A stretch of DNA of 64,000 nucleotides from Methylobacterium haplocladii (GTDB lineage: Bacteria > Pseudomonadota > Alphaproteobacteria > Rhizobiales > Beijerinckiaceae), in contig NZ_BJZT01000002.1 in assembly GCF_007992175.1 (NCBI RefSeq), positions 62,001 to 126,000 on the forward strand, given 5' to 3'. Shown in pieces: positions 39,576 through 48,308 of the stretch. The notes beneath the pieces are model-generated. The model ran no database searches. It saw only the letters and a list, made by a program, of their open reading frames with translations, and was not told where the DNA came from. How positions within the stretch are numbered: the first letter of the stretch is position 1; the number at the start of each line of letters is the position of its first letter. The translations under genes and the position numbers were made by a program.

Positions 39576-40306
39576 CCGCACTACGCACCGTCATCGTGAC
39601 AGGGGCGAGCCGCGGCATCGGGCTCGCCATAGCGAGCACGCTCGCGGCCGAAGGCTTTCGCGTGGTTGCCGTAGCGCGGCGTTCCTCGGAGGCGTTCGAG
39701 GCGGCGGCGGCGGCGGCTCCCGACGGATCGATGCATTTCACGGCCTGCGACCTTGGAAAGACCGAGGCGCTGCAGCCGCTGGTGCGGGGCATCCGGGCCG
39801 AGCACGGCCCGATCTACGGTCTGGTGAACAATGCAGCGATCGGCACGCCGGGACTCCTCGCGACGATGCCCGACCACGCGGTGGCGGACCTCGTGCACCT
39901 CAACACCCTCGCGCCGATGCTGCTGACCAAATACGTCGTGCGCGGCATGATGGCCTCGGGCAGCGGGCGCATCGTGAGCGTGAGCTCGATCATCGCCTTC
40001 ACCGGCTACAACGCGCTCTCGGTCTATGCTGCGACGAAGGCCTCGATGATCGGCTTCACGCGTTCGCTCTCGCGTGAGGTCGGCCGTCTCGGGGTGACGG
40101 TCAACGCGGTGGCGCCGGGCTTCATCGAGACCGCGCTGACCGAGGGCATGGACGAGGCCGAACGCGAGCGTATCGCGAAGCGCAGCGCGCTCCGCCGCCT
40201 CGCGGATCCGGACGACGTGGCCAACGCCGTCGCCTATCTGTTCTCGGACAAGGCCCGCAACGTCACAGGTACCGTCCTGACCGTGGATGCCGGCAGCACG
40301 GCCTGA
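39572..40306 (+). CDS. FabG-like short-chain dehydrogenase/reductase
   Basis: This 244-residue SDR contains the NAD(P) motif TGASRGIG, the NNAAIG strand, SVSSIIAFTGY with the catalytic Ser, YAATK (Tyr and Lys) and the PG motif in NAVAPGFIETAL. It would reduce a keto thioester or oxidise a hydroxy group. Its close coupling to the ligase and carrier protein suggests a carrier-bound substrate. It is the last gene of the plus-strand unit and ends 3 bp before the opposing GINT1-like gene. Confidence 0.93.
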   Translation: MTALRTVIVTGASRGIGLAIASTLAAEGFRVVAVARRSSEAFEAAAAAAPDGSMHFTACDLGKTEALQPLVRGIRAEHGPIYGLVNNAAIGTPGLLATMPDHAVADLVHLNTLAPMLLTKYVVRGMMASGSGRIVSVSSIIAFTGYNALSVYAATKASMIGFTRSLSREVGRLGVTVNAVAPGFIETALTEGMDEAERERIAKRSALRRLADPDDVANAVAYLFSDKARNVTGTVLTVDAGSTA

Positions 40307-40309
40307 CCG

Positions 40310-41836
40310 TTAGGTCCTGCGCGGCGGAAACCCCAGGGCCGGGAACCGCGGCACGCGGGCGGACCCGTCGATGAATTCGAACCCACCGGCCGTGTTCAGC
40401 GAGTGAAGCCGGGAGCCGGGCCAGAGCGGGCCGGCCTCGATCCGCGCAAGGAGGCTCTGCGTAAAGCCGGCATCATCGAGACGGTCGACGATCATCAACC
40501 CGAGCGCCGCACCGTAGCCACGGCTGCAATCCTGGACCGGACGGATGATCCTGCCGTCGCGAACCATCACGCGGCCGGCCGGCCGGGCCGTGGCGATGTC
40601 GATCAGGACCGGATTGGCCCTGTGCGGCGTCCAGGGCCCGCGAAAATCCGGTGCGCTCCACAGGTAGAGTGCGTCAGAGTAGGAGCCATGGCCGAGCGGA
40701 GCCGTCGTCGGGGCTCCGCGCACGGTGGCGAAGAGCCACCAGCGGCCCTCGTGCTCGAACAGCGTCGGATCGCTTGCCGCGATCCCGAAGACGAGGGTCG
40801 CGTGCTTGACCCAGCCGCCGGGGAAGTCCGTGGCTCGGTAGAGGTCGATCGTTCCGGCGGCGCAGGACTCGGGTACCATCCAGACCGCGCCGTCCCGCGC
40901 GAACACGAACGGGTAGGACAGGTGATGGGGCGTCTCCAGCACCGGCACCGGGATGCCGACCGGCCCGGTGTCATCGAACGCGACCGCCGAGATCACCCCC
41001 TTGGCCGTCGCGTGTGGAAACTCCTCGACGAAGAGCCAGCAGCGTCCCTCGTGCACGATCGGAAACGGGTCGGCGTAGAACCGCCGCCCATCGTCGGGCA
41101 GTTCGTGCCATCCGGACTCGGGGTGCCGCCCCAGCGCCACGAGATCCGGCCCGTCGAGCCGGCGCCACCCCGTGCGCCAGTGCGGTGAGCGGTAGCCGAT
41201 GCGGTAGATGTGCTGCAGCGTGGTGCGGGCCGCGATCCGGACGGCGCGCCGGGCGAAATCGGACATCGTCATTTCCGCAGCGGGGGCAGGCTCCTTCGGC
41301 GGAGGGACAAAAGCGGGAGCTCCGCCGTCGAAGGCGGCTGCGATCAGCATCGCCGTGCGAGCGAGACCGTCCTCGAACATGGTCTGCACGACACCGCGCA
41401 CCTCGGTTCCGAGGCGGCCTTCGCTGACCACCCGACCGTCCTCGACGAGGCTCGCAACCGGCAGCCGGCCGGCGAGCAGGGTCGCGAGCAGGGCCGCTTC
41501 GCCGGGGCGTCCGTCATAACCGAGCCGCCAGACCCGAACGCCGTCGGCCGGGTCCGCATCGCCGTACAGGTCGATCACGAGATCGGGGGTCTCGCCCCTC
41601 GGCCGCGTCCAGCCCGCGACCACGGCGGCGGCCGGCGACGCGGCCGGCCCGTTATGCGGCAAGCCATGGAACAGGGCTTCGATCCGAAGCAGCATGTCCG
41701 CGTTGCGCGGCCATACGGCGGAGCCCGCACGATCGTCGACCTCGACCCGACAGTCCCGGCGTTCACCGAGGCGCTCGATCAGCGCCGCGTGCCAGCGCCT
41801 GGGGCGGCGACCGTCGAGGCGAAGTCTTACGAGCAC
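40310..41836 (-). CDS. GINT1-like sugar transferase (GH43-type propeller fold)
   Basis: This protein of about 508 residues has a C-terminal five-bladed-propeller-like region. Its repeats are RFYADPFPIVHEGRCWLFVEEF, LSYPFVFARDGAVWMVPES and ASDPTLFEHEGRWWLFATV, ending LWPGSRLHSLNTAGGFEF. It resembles the N-terminal domain of glucosamine inositolphosphorylceramide transferase 1 and related proteins of bacterial polysaccharide loci. The first ~200 residues resemble the formyltransferase-like part seen upstream of such domains only weakly. Start: GTG at 41836 behind GGAAG. An ATG at 41887 would add 17 residues. The substrate is unknown. Confidence 0.75.
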   Translation of the reverse strand: MLVRLRLDGRRPRRWHAALIERLGERRDCRVEVDDRAGSAVWPRNADMLLRIEALFHGLPHNGPAASPAAAVVAGWTRPRGETPDLVIDLYGDADPADGVRVWRLGYDGRPGEAALLATLLAGRLPVASLVEDGRVVSEGRLGTEVRGVVQTMFEDGLARTAMLIAAAFDGGAPAFVPPPKEPAPAAEMTMSDFARRAVRIAARTTLQHIYRIGYRSPHWRTGWRRLDGPDLVALGRHPESGWHELPDDGRRFYADPFPIVHEGRCWLFVEEFPHATAKGVISAVAFDDTGPVGIPVPVLETPHHLSYPFVFARDGAVWMVPESCAAGTIDLYRATDFPGGWVKHATLVFGIAASDPTLFEHEGRWWLFATVRGAPTTAPLGHGSYSDALYLWSAPDFRGPWTPHRANPVLIDIATARPAGRVMVRDGRIIRPVQDCSRGYGAALGLMIVDRLDDAGFTQSLLARIEAGPLWPGSRLHSLNTAGGFEFIDGSARVPRFPALGFPPRRT

Positions 41837-42224
41837 CGGGCTTCCTGCATGGCTGTCGGGTTCCGCGTCATCGGTCGTGCCCCACATCTGCAGGGCACTT
41901 GTCCCTACGCCTCGACAGGTCTGACAAGTTGATCCTGCAAGGAAGGCTTAACCACGCCGGAAGATTTCCCGGATCGGGCGACCCGCGCATCTCCATCTGC
42001 GTGATCGTATACTAAGTTTTTTCAGTAAAATATTTCTTGATGCCACAGACCTGGAGGCACAGCCTCGGAAAAACACGAGAATGAGCAGATGGGCGCTACG
42101 GTCGATTAGGTATTGATCACTTAACGTTTCGACCGGACCGGCCCCGGGCCGAGCCTTCGGACGCGGCCGAGCCGTCGCGCAGATTTTGCAGACCGGACCG
42201 CGGACGAGAGGACGGAGCTCCGCC
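41837..42224. other. Divergent intergenic region before polysaccharide genes
   Basis: No gene is seen. A distinctly AT-rich patch lies at 42007-42041 (TTTTTTCAGTAAAATATTTC). It may be the promoter of the plus-strand polysaccharide operon. Confidence 0.45.
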
Positions 42225-44360
42225 TTGAACCAACAATGGCCAAGCGTGAGACAGGGCGAACGTGTTTCGGCGCAGCCGAACATGCTGCTGCCCTATGTCC
42301 CGATCCGGCCGAACCATGCGGCAAAGGACACGGCGGCCGATGTCGGCGACCTGTGGCGCATCATCGTGCGCCGCCGCGGGACCGTGCTGTTCACGACTGC
42401 GATCTTTCTCCTCGGCGCGCTGCTCTACAGCCTCCTCGCCGCTCCCCTGTTTTCCGCTACGTCGCAGCTCCTGATCGACCCGCGCAACCGCCAGGTCGTG
42501 AGCCGCGACCTCAACGATAGCGCCGTCGCGCCGGATGGCGGGGTCACCGTCGTCGAGAGCCAGGTCAAGGTCATCGAGTCGGACTCGGTCCTCCTGCGGG
42601 CCATTGCCGAGACCGGACTGGAAGACGATCCCGAATTCGGTGCTCCGACCCGGGGCCTCGTCCAGGAGACCGTGCAGGGTCTCCAAACGGCGCTGTTCGG
42701 CAGCCGCGAGGTCGAGCGGAACCGAAGGACGCTGGCGCTGCTGAAGCTGCGGCGGAAGCTCGCCGTCAAGCGGGCCGACAAGGTCTTCGTGGTGGACGTG
42801 ATCGTGACGGTGTCCGATCCCGACAAGGCCGCCCGCATCGTCAACGCCATCGCCAAGGCCTATCTCGCCGATCAGGCCGAGGCTCGGTCGAACGCCGCGA
42901 ACCGCGCCTCCGGGGAGCTGCGCGGTCGTCTCGACAGCCTGCGCACGGACGTCAATGCGGCGGAGACGCGGCTCGAAGCCTTCAAGGCGGCGAACGGGTT
43001 GATCGCGTCGAGCGGCCGCCTCGTCAGCGAGCAGCAACTGACCGACAGCAACGCCCGCCTGATCGCGGCCCGCAACCGCATCGCCGAGACGAAGAGCAAG
43101 CTCCAGGATCTCCAGGGCGTCCGCGGCGCCGCCTTCGACACGAGCGCGCTGCCGGAGGCGATCCAATCGCCGACGATCGAGCGTCTGCGCTCGCAATATT
43201 CGGAGCTTGCCAGCAAGGAAGGCGACCTGCGCACCCAGATGGGCGCCCGCCATCCCTACATGGCCGCCATCCGCACGCAGATGTCGGACGTGAAGCGCCT
43301 GATCGACACCGAGCTCGTGCGCATCACCAAGGCGGCAGAGATCGAGCTTCAGCGCGCGCAGGCCGCCGAGAAGCTGCTCAAGGCGAACCTCACCGAACTG
43401 CGCACCGAGTCGGTGCAGACGAGCAAGGCCACCGTCCAGCTGCGCGAGCTCGAGAGCAGCGTCCAGGCGAGCCGTTCCATCTACGACACCTATCTCGTGC
43501 GCTCGCGGGAAATCGCCGAGCAGGCCAATATCGACACGGCCAACACCCGGGTGATCACCTGGGCGCAGCCGCCCGAGGAACGCAGCTGGCCGCTGCGCGG
43601 GCTGATCCTGTCCGCCGGCCTCATGGCGGGCCTCGGCATCGGCGTCGGGCTCGCGATGGTGCGCGAATACGCGCGGCCAGCTTTGCTCTCCCGCCGGCAA
43701 TGCGAGCGGCTGCTCGGGGCGCCGGTCCTGGCGACCTTGCCTCGCTCCTTGAACCCTCATGATCCCGCCTGTCAGAAGGAGGCGATCGTCGCCCTCGACA
43801 CCCTGCGCAGCCAGTTCAGGCCGCCGAACGGGGTCGAGCGAGCCCTCGTCGTCGTGGTCGTGGCCTCGATCGGCGATGCCGGCGAGCAGCGATCGGTCAT
43901 CGACGTCCTGTCCGGCACCGCTGCGGCGCGGGGCGACAGGGTCCTCGTCGTCGAAGCCGACCTCAACGCCGACGATCTCGGAAAGGGTGGGCTGCTCGAA
44001 GTCCTGCGCGGCGAGATGAGCCTCTACGCGGCCATCACGACGAACCCGGCCACTGGCGCCCGCTGGCTCGGGATCGGCAACGGCGACAAGCCGGTAAGCG
44101 GCGCCTTCGACCGGGCCAATGTCGAACAGTTTTTCGACCATGTCGGCGGCCGGTTCGATCTTGTCCTGGTCAATGGCGGGATCCTGCCGGCGAACACACG
44201 GATCGCCTCCGTGGTCGGTTCAGCCGACCGCCTGCTCGTCGTGGCGCGGGCCGGCCGGACCCTGCAGGCCGATCTCACCGATCTCGACCGCGTCGCCTCG
44301 GCGATGGGACGGGCGGCGTTCGGCGCCGTGCTCGTGGACGATCGGGTCAGGACGCGATGA
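42225..44360 (+). CDS. Wzc/GumC-like polysaccharide co-polymerase with degenerate kinase domain
   Basis: This protein of about 711 residues starts at a TTG after GGAGCTCCGCC (TTG 42186 is an alternative). The N-terminal Wzz domain has a first membrane helix (TVLFTTAIFLLGALLYSLL), long coiled coils (residues 220-440) and a second helix (GLILSAGLMAGLGIGVGLAM). It would control polymer length in the inner membrane. The C-terminal domain keeps the kinase-like fold, but in place of the Walker A Lys motif is VVVVVASIGDAGEQRSVID, and no Tyr-rich tail is seen. Catalysis is therefore unlikely. The next gene overlaps by 4 nt. Confidence 0.88.
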   Translation: MNQQWPSVRQGERVSAQPNMLLPYVPIRPNHAAKDTAADVGDLWRIIVRRRGTVLFTTAIFLLGALLYSLLAAPLFSATSQLLIDPRNRQVVSRDLNDSAVAPDGGVTVVESQVKVIESDSVLLRAIAETGLEDDPEFGAPTRGLVQETVQGLQTALFGSREVERNRRTLALLKLRRKLAVKRADKVFVVDVIVTVSDPDKAARIVNAIAKAYLADQAEARSNAANRASGELRGRLDSLRTDVNAAETRLEAFKAANGLIASSGRLVSEQQLTDSNARLIAARNRIAETKSKLQDLQGVRGAAFDTSALPEAIQSPTIERLRSQYSELASKEGDLRTQMGARHPYMAAIRTQMSDVKRLIDTELVRITKAAEIELQRAQAAEKLLKANLTELRTESVQTSKATVQLRELESSVQASRSIYDTYLVRSREIAEQANIDTANTRVITWAQPPEERSWPLRGLILSAGLMAGLGIGVGLAMVREYARPALLSRRQCERLLGAPVLATLPRSLNPHDPACQKEAIVALDTLRSQFRPPNGVERALVVVVVASIGDAGEQRSVIDVLSGTAAARGDRVLVVEADLNADDLGKGGLLEVLRGEMSLYAAITTNPATGARWLGIGNGDKPVSGAFDRANVEQFFDHVGGRFDLVLVNGGILPANTRIASVVGSADRLLVVARAGRTLQADLTDLDRVASAMGRAAFGAVLVDDRVRTR

Positions 44361-45640
44361 TCCAGGCCGAGGCGCGTCTCTGGGCGCCGGAGCGGGCGAG
44401 CCTGACGCCACCACCGGATCTCGCGCTCATCGTGCTGACGGTCCTCGTCTTCGGCGTGTCGGGCGGCATGCTCTGGCTCGTCGGCATCAACTACGACGGG
44501 CTGACCGGTTCGGCGGCCCAGAAGATCCACCCCGCCACCTACCTGTCCATCGTGCTCCTTGCCTGGACGATGGCCCGCGTCGGCAATCCCGTGGCCAACG
44601 CGGTCACGGCGCTCGAACGCCGGCCCGCCGGCCTCCTGCTCGGTGTGATGGGGATCGGCCTCGCCGTCCAGATCGTCGTGCGCGGCGGCGCAGGCATCGC
44701 GGGCGCGATCGATACGTTCCTGCTGCCCGCCATCGTCGCCATCCTCTTCATCGGCTGCGACGGGCGAACGATGAAGCGGATCGAGACCACGATCCATGTC
44801 GTCATGGCCGTGAACGCGGCCCTGGGCCTCCTCGAATTCGTCTCGGGCCAGCGCTTCTTCCCCTACCGGCTCGACGGCGCGCTGCTCGAATACGACACGC
44901 GCTCGGTCGCCCTGCAGGGTCATCCGCTCACGAATGCGACCCTGACGGCCTGTTACGTCGTCGCCCTCGCGGCGGGCGGCGGATCGCTCGGCGCAATGCG
45001 GCGGCTCGTCGTCATCGGATTGCAGATCGCCGCCCTCGTCGCCTTCGGCGGCCGTTCGGGAATCGTCGTCACCCTCGTCCTCGGCGGCGGCCTCGGACTC
45101 ATCGGAATGGTCCGGGCCGTCATGCGGGGGCAGATCCCGCTGCTCGCGGTGGCGGGCGCCGCCTTCGCCCTGCCCCTGCTCGGGCTGACGCTTGCCGGGC
45201 TCGCCGGCTTCGGCTTCTTCGACGCCCTGCTCGGCCGCTTCGTCGACGATGGCGGCAGCGCCAATGCGCGAGTCGTGGTGCTGGACCTGTTCGGCCGGCT
45301 GTCGCTGCGCGAACTCGTCATCGGCCCGGACCCGACCGTCATCGACAGCATGCGCCGCATCAACGGTTTGGCGATGGGTCTGGAGAACCCGATCGTCCGG
45401 CTCCTGCTCTACCAGGGCGCCGCGATGACGGCCCTGCTCACCGTCGCCCTGGCGTTGTTCCTGTACGAGATCGGACAGCGCTGCCGCCCCGGCATCGCCA
45501 TGCCGATGATCACCTTCGCCGTCCTCGCCAACACCTACGAGAGCGTCGGCAGCAAAACGACGCTGGTGGCGAAGTTCGTGATCCTGCTTCTGGCGCTGTA
45601 CCGGGCTCCCGCACCGGAGGAAGAGACGGACATGGCCTGA
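44357..45640 (+). CDS. VpsF-like membrane polymerase (O-antigen ligase fold)
   Basis: This 427-residue protein has about ten membrane helices and a long periplasmic loop between them. It resembles VpsF/O-antigen polymerase-like proteins: TRSVALQGHPLTNATLTACYVV, LVAFGGRSGIVVTLVLGGG and RFVDDGGSANARVVVLDLF are the recognisable blocks. It probably joins repeat units made by the neighbouring glycosyltransferases. It overlaps the co-polymerase gene by 4 nt (ATGA) and ends head-to-head with the glycanase gene, the stops directly adjacent. Confidence 0.82.
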   Translation: MIQAEARLWAPERASLTPPPDLALIVLTVLVFGVSGGMLWLVGINYDGLTGSAAQKIHPATYLSIVLLAWTMARVGNPVANAVTALERRPAGLLLGVMGIGLAVQIVVRGGAGIAGAIDTFLLPAIVAILFIGCDGRTMKRIETTIHVVMAVNAALGLLEFVSGQRFFPYRLDGALLEYDTRSVALQGHPLTNATLTACYVVALAAGGGSLGAMRRLVVIGLQIAALVAFGGRSGIVVTLVLGGGLGLIGMVRAVMRGQIPLLAVAGAAFALPLLGLTLAGLAGFGFFDALLGRFVDDGGSANARVVVLDLFGRLSLRELVIGPDPTVIDSMRRINGLAMGLENPIVRLLLYQGAAMTALLTVALALFLYEIGQRCRPGIAMPMITFAVLANTYESVGSKTTLVAKFVILLLALYRAPAPEEETDMA

Positions 45641-46915
45641 TCAGGGCCGTAGACCGAGGGTGGGCAGGCGCAGGCCGAGGGCGCCGAGCATGTCCGTATC
45701 GAGCTCGCGGGCAGTGTCGTCCATGATTCCCATGCCGTCGAACAGGTTCCAGAACGCCCAGGGGAAGCCGTAGGTCTCCGCGCTGCGGCGCACGTCGGCG
45801 ACGTAGCGGGCGCGGTCGGCTGCACCCGAGGCGACGTAGCGATGGTCGCTGCGCAAGGCGCCGAACTCGCCCATCAGGATCTGCCCGGTCGGGATCGCGT
45901 TGCGCACCGACCAGTCGCGGACCTGCCCGAGATAGCGGTCGACGAAGCCGCGGTCCGGACGCGCGGCGAAGTACTCCGCGAGCTTCGCTTCGGTCAGCCG
46001 GTAGGCGTCCGCCTTGTCCGCCTCCGGCCTCTCATCGTCCTGCGCCATCCGGGCACGGACGGCTGCGAGCGTCGCGTCGAGGCGCCCGGTGGAGGCCGGC
46101 CACGGCACCGCGTTCAGCGAGCGATAGACGGGCTCCCGCATCCAGGGCGCGCCCTGATGGGTGAACAGGTACGGCTCGTAGAAGTGGAAGGTGTAGAGCA
46201 GCGGCCCGTAGAGCCGCAGCGGGGCCGGATCGAGCGCCGTCAGGCCGCGGATCATGCTGCCGCAGGCCCCCGTCGCAACAAGCGTCAGTCGGGGCGCGGC
46301 GACCCGTGCCGCCGCGAGCAGATCGGTTTGCACCAGCGTCCAGGAGGCGGACGCGCAATCCTGCGTCGGCTCGTTCACCGGCTCGAACGCGACCCGCTCG
46401 GGCGAGTACCGTGTCAGGTCCCGGGCCAGCTCCGCCACCAGCGCACGATAGGCCGGCAGCAGCGGGGCGCGGGGTTCGCCGTAGAGGTTGCCCGGATTGT
46501 AGTGGTGCGTCGCCGCATTGGCGTGGAGGTTGAGGACGAGGGTGAGGCCCTCGGCCAGGATCGCGGCGATCGCGGAATGCAGGTCGGCGAAAAGCGCCGC
46601 GCGCTGCGCGCCGTCGAAGGCCAGGAAGGGGCCGGGATCGACGGGAAGACGGACGAAGTCGAAGCCCACCCGGGCGAGGCGCGACAGGTCGGAGCGGGTC
46701 GGGACAGGGCGCCGCTCCTGAAAGGCCGGCCAGCCGTAATCCGTGCGCGGCGCCGGAAACTCGCGGGTGAGCGAGAACCACGGCCAGAGGTTGATCCCGC
46801 GGCGGATCGCGATCGGCTCCGGCCCGGTGCGCGCCGCCGCGGCGGTACGCGGGGCGAGCACGCTGGCGAGCCCGCCCCCGATCACACCGCGCCGCGTGGC
46901 GCCGTCGTACGCCAT
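45641..46915 (-). CDS. GH5-family glycanase with twin-arginine signal
   Basis: This 424-residue protein begins with a Tat-like signal (TRRGVIGGGLASVLAPRTAAAA). A cellulase-type (beta/alpha)8 barrel follows, with INLWPWFS, FVRLPVDPGPFLAF, the acid/base Glu in FEPVNEPT and the nucleophile Glu in ILMGEFGALR. It would cut a beta-glucan-like polymer in the periplasm, as trimming enzymes of polysaccharide loci do. The ATG shares one base with the stop of the upstream glycosyltransferase gene (TGATG). Confidence 0.9.
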   Translation of the reverse strand: MAYDGATRRGVIGGGLASVLAPRTAAAARTGPEPIAIRRGINLWPWFSLTREFPAPRTDYGWPAFQERRPVPTRSDLSRLARVGFDFVRLPVDPGPFLAFDGAQRAALFADLHSAIAAILAEGLTLVLNLHANAATHHYNPGNLYGEPRAPLLPAYRALVAELARDLTRYSPERVAFEPVNEPTQDCASASWTLVQTDLLAAARVAAPRLTLVATGACGSMIRGLTALDPAPLRLYGPLLYTFHFYEPYLFTHQGAPWMREPVYRSLNAVPWPASTGRLDATLAAVRARMAQDDERPEADKADAYRLTEAKLAEYFAARPDRGFVDRYLGQVRDWSVRNAIPTGQILMGEFGALRSDHRYVASGAADRARYVADVRRSAETYGFPWAFWNLFDGMGIMDDTARELDTDMLGALGLRLPTLGLRP

Positions 46916-48126
46916 CACCGGGTCGCGGTGGGTCCGTCGATGGTCAGGCCGTTCGCGGTGTCCGGCGCCGGCACGTAGCCCTGGCTTGCCTTGGCGCGGC
47001 TGTCCGCCACCGTGACGATCATCATCTCGTAGGCCTGCAGGATGTCCGTCCAGTCGAATCGCAGCGACTCGAGCCGGGCGCTCTCGCGCGCCTTTCCAAG
47101 CGCCGCATCGTCGGTGAGCAGGCGGGCGATCAGCGTCTCGCAGCTGCCAATATCGGTAAAGTAGTTCTGGTCCTCGCCGGCCGTCAGCCGGTTGTAGGGA
47201 TTGTCGTGGGCGATGACGGCACTCCCGGCCCAGAGGGCTTCGACCAGCGACGGGTTGGTCCCGCCCACGGTGTGGCCGTGCAGGTAGGCCCTGGCGTGGA
47301 AACGCAGCGCACCGACGGTCGCCGCATCGTAGATGGCGCCGGGAAAGATCACCTCGTCGCTCGCCGCCGCGCGGACACGCCGATGGTAGTCGTTCCCCTC
47401 GCGCAGCTCGCCGAGCACCACCAGCTTCGCTCCGCGCTTCATCCGCGAAAAAGCCTCGACGATGGTGAGGATATTGTTGTCCGGCTCGATCCGGCAGATC
47501 GAGACCATGTAGCGTCCGGGCTCCAGGCCGAGGGGCACGAGCGGCTCGCTCGGCGCCGTCAGAACCGGGTCTCCGCCATAGGGGATCATGCTGATGGCCC
47601 GGCGCGGCCGGCGCGTGGCGACGTGATCGGCGATGGCCGGATGATCGGCGACGAGGTGGTGCGACGACCACGCCGCGATCCATTCGTTGACCCAGAACCA
47701 CGCCCGCACGGGCATCGACCATTTCGGCCGGCGCCACTCGATGCCGTCCATGTTCGTCACGATCTTGCGGCCGGCGAGGCGCAGCAGCGGCAGGAATACC
47801 GCGCCGTTATAGCCGAGGACGAGGCTCACCGCCTCGCGTTGTGCGGCGTGCCGCACGCAGTGATAGTCGAATTCAAGGGTCGCCCGCGGGCCGCGGGACG
47901 ACACCTGCACGTGGATGAGCTCGATCCCGCGCCACGTCTCGGAGCGGAACCGGGTGTCGACCCGCCCGACCTCGTCCTGGCAATAGACGCCGACGGACCA
48001 GCCGCGCTCCACCAGGAAAAGGGCGAGCCGCTCCGCGAAGGTCTCGAAGCCTCCGTGATCGGCGGGCAATCCGCGCGTTCCGAGAATCAGGAGTGAAGGT
48101 GTCGGCTGGGTCGTCATTCTGGCCAT
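46915..48126 (-). CDS. Glycosyltransferase with DUF1972 N-terminus
   Basis: This 403-residue GT-B enzyme has the DUF1972 opening LLILGTRGLPADHGGFETFAERLALFL, common in rhamnosyltransferases. The C-terminal half is a group 1 glycosyltransferase: RYMVSICRIEPDNNILTIVEAF, the EAL-type FHARAYLHGHTVGGTNPSLVEALW and AVIAHDNPYNR. The ATG at 48126 lies 4-5 bp after an AGGA. Another ATG at 48117 and a longer frame to 48168 exist. It is translationally coupled to the glycanase. Confidence 0.9.
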   Translation of the reverse strand: MARMTTQPTPSLLILGTRGLPADHGGFETFAERLALFLVERGWSVGVYCQDEVGRVDTRFRSETWRGIELIHVQVSSRGPRATLEFDYHCVRHAAQREAVSLVLGYNGAVFLPLLRLAGRKIVTNMDGIEWRRPKWSMPVRAWFWVNEWIAAWSSHHLVADHPAIADHVATRRPRRAISMIPYGGDPVLTAPSEPLVPLGLEPGRYMVSICRIEPDNNILTIVEAFSRMKRGAKLVVLGELREGNDYHRRVRAAASDEVIFPGAIYDAATVGALRFHARAYLHGHTVGGTNPSLVEALWAGSAVIAHDNPYNRLTAGEDQNYFTDIGSCETLIARLLTDDAALGKARESARLESLRFDWTDILQAYEMMIVTVADSRAKASQGYVPAPDTANGLTIDGPTATR

Positions 48127-48308
48127 CGATTCCTGGGATGTTGGCGGCGAGATCGCTGACCCGGCCAATCACCCGCGACGCGATCGTGCTGCGCCAATAT
48201 TTAAGGATCGACCTATAGACCGTGACCTCTGTTCGACAGTCTCTACAGACAATGCCAAGCGGTGAATTTGCTATTAAAGTTAATTCACCCGCAAGATGTA
48301 GGTAGAAT

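Noticed and set aside
42186-42224. Upstream TTG start for the co-polymerase
   Set aside because: It lacks a ribosome site, whereas the TTG at 42225 has GGAG at suitable spacing.
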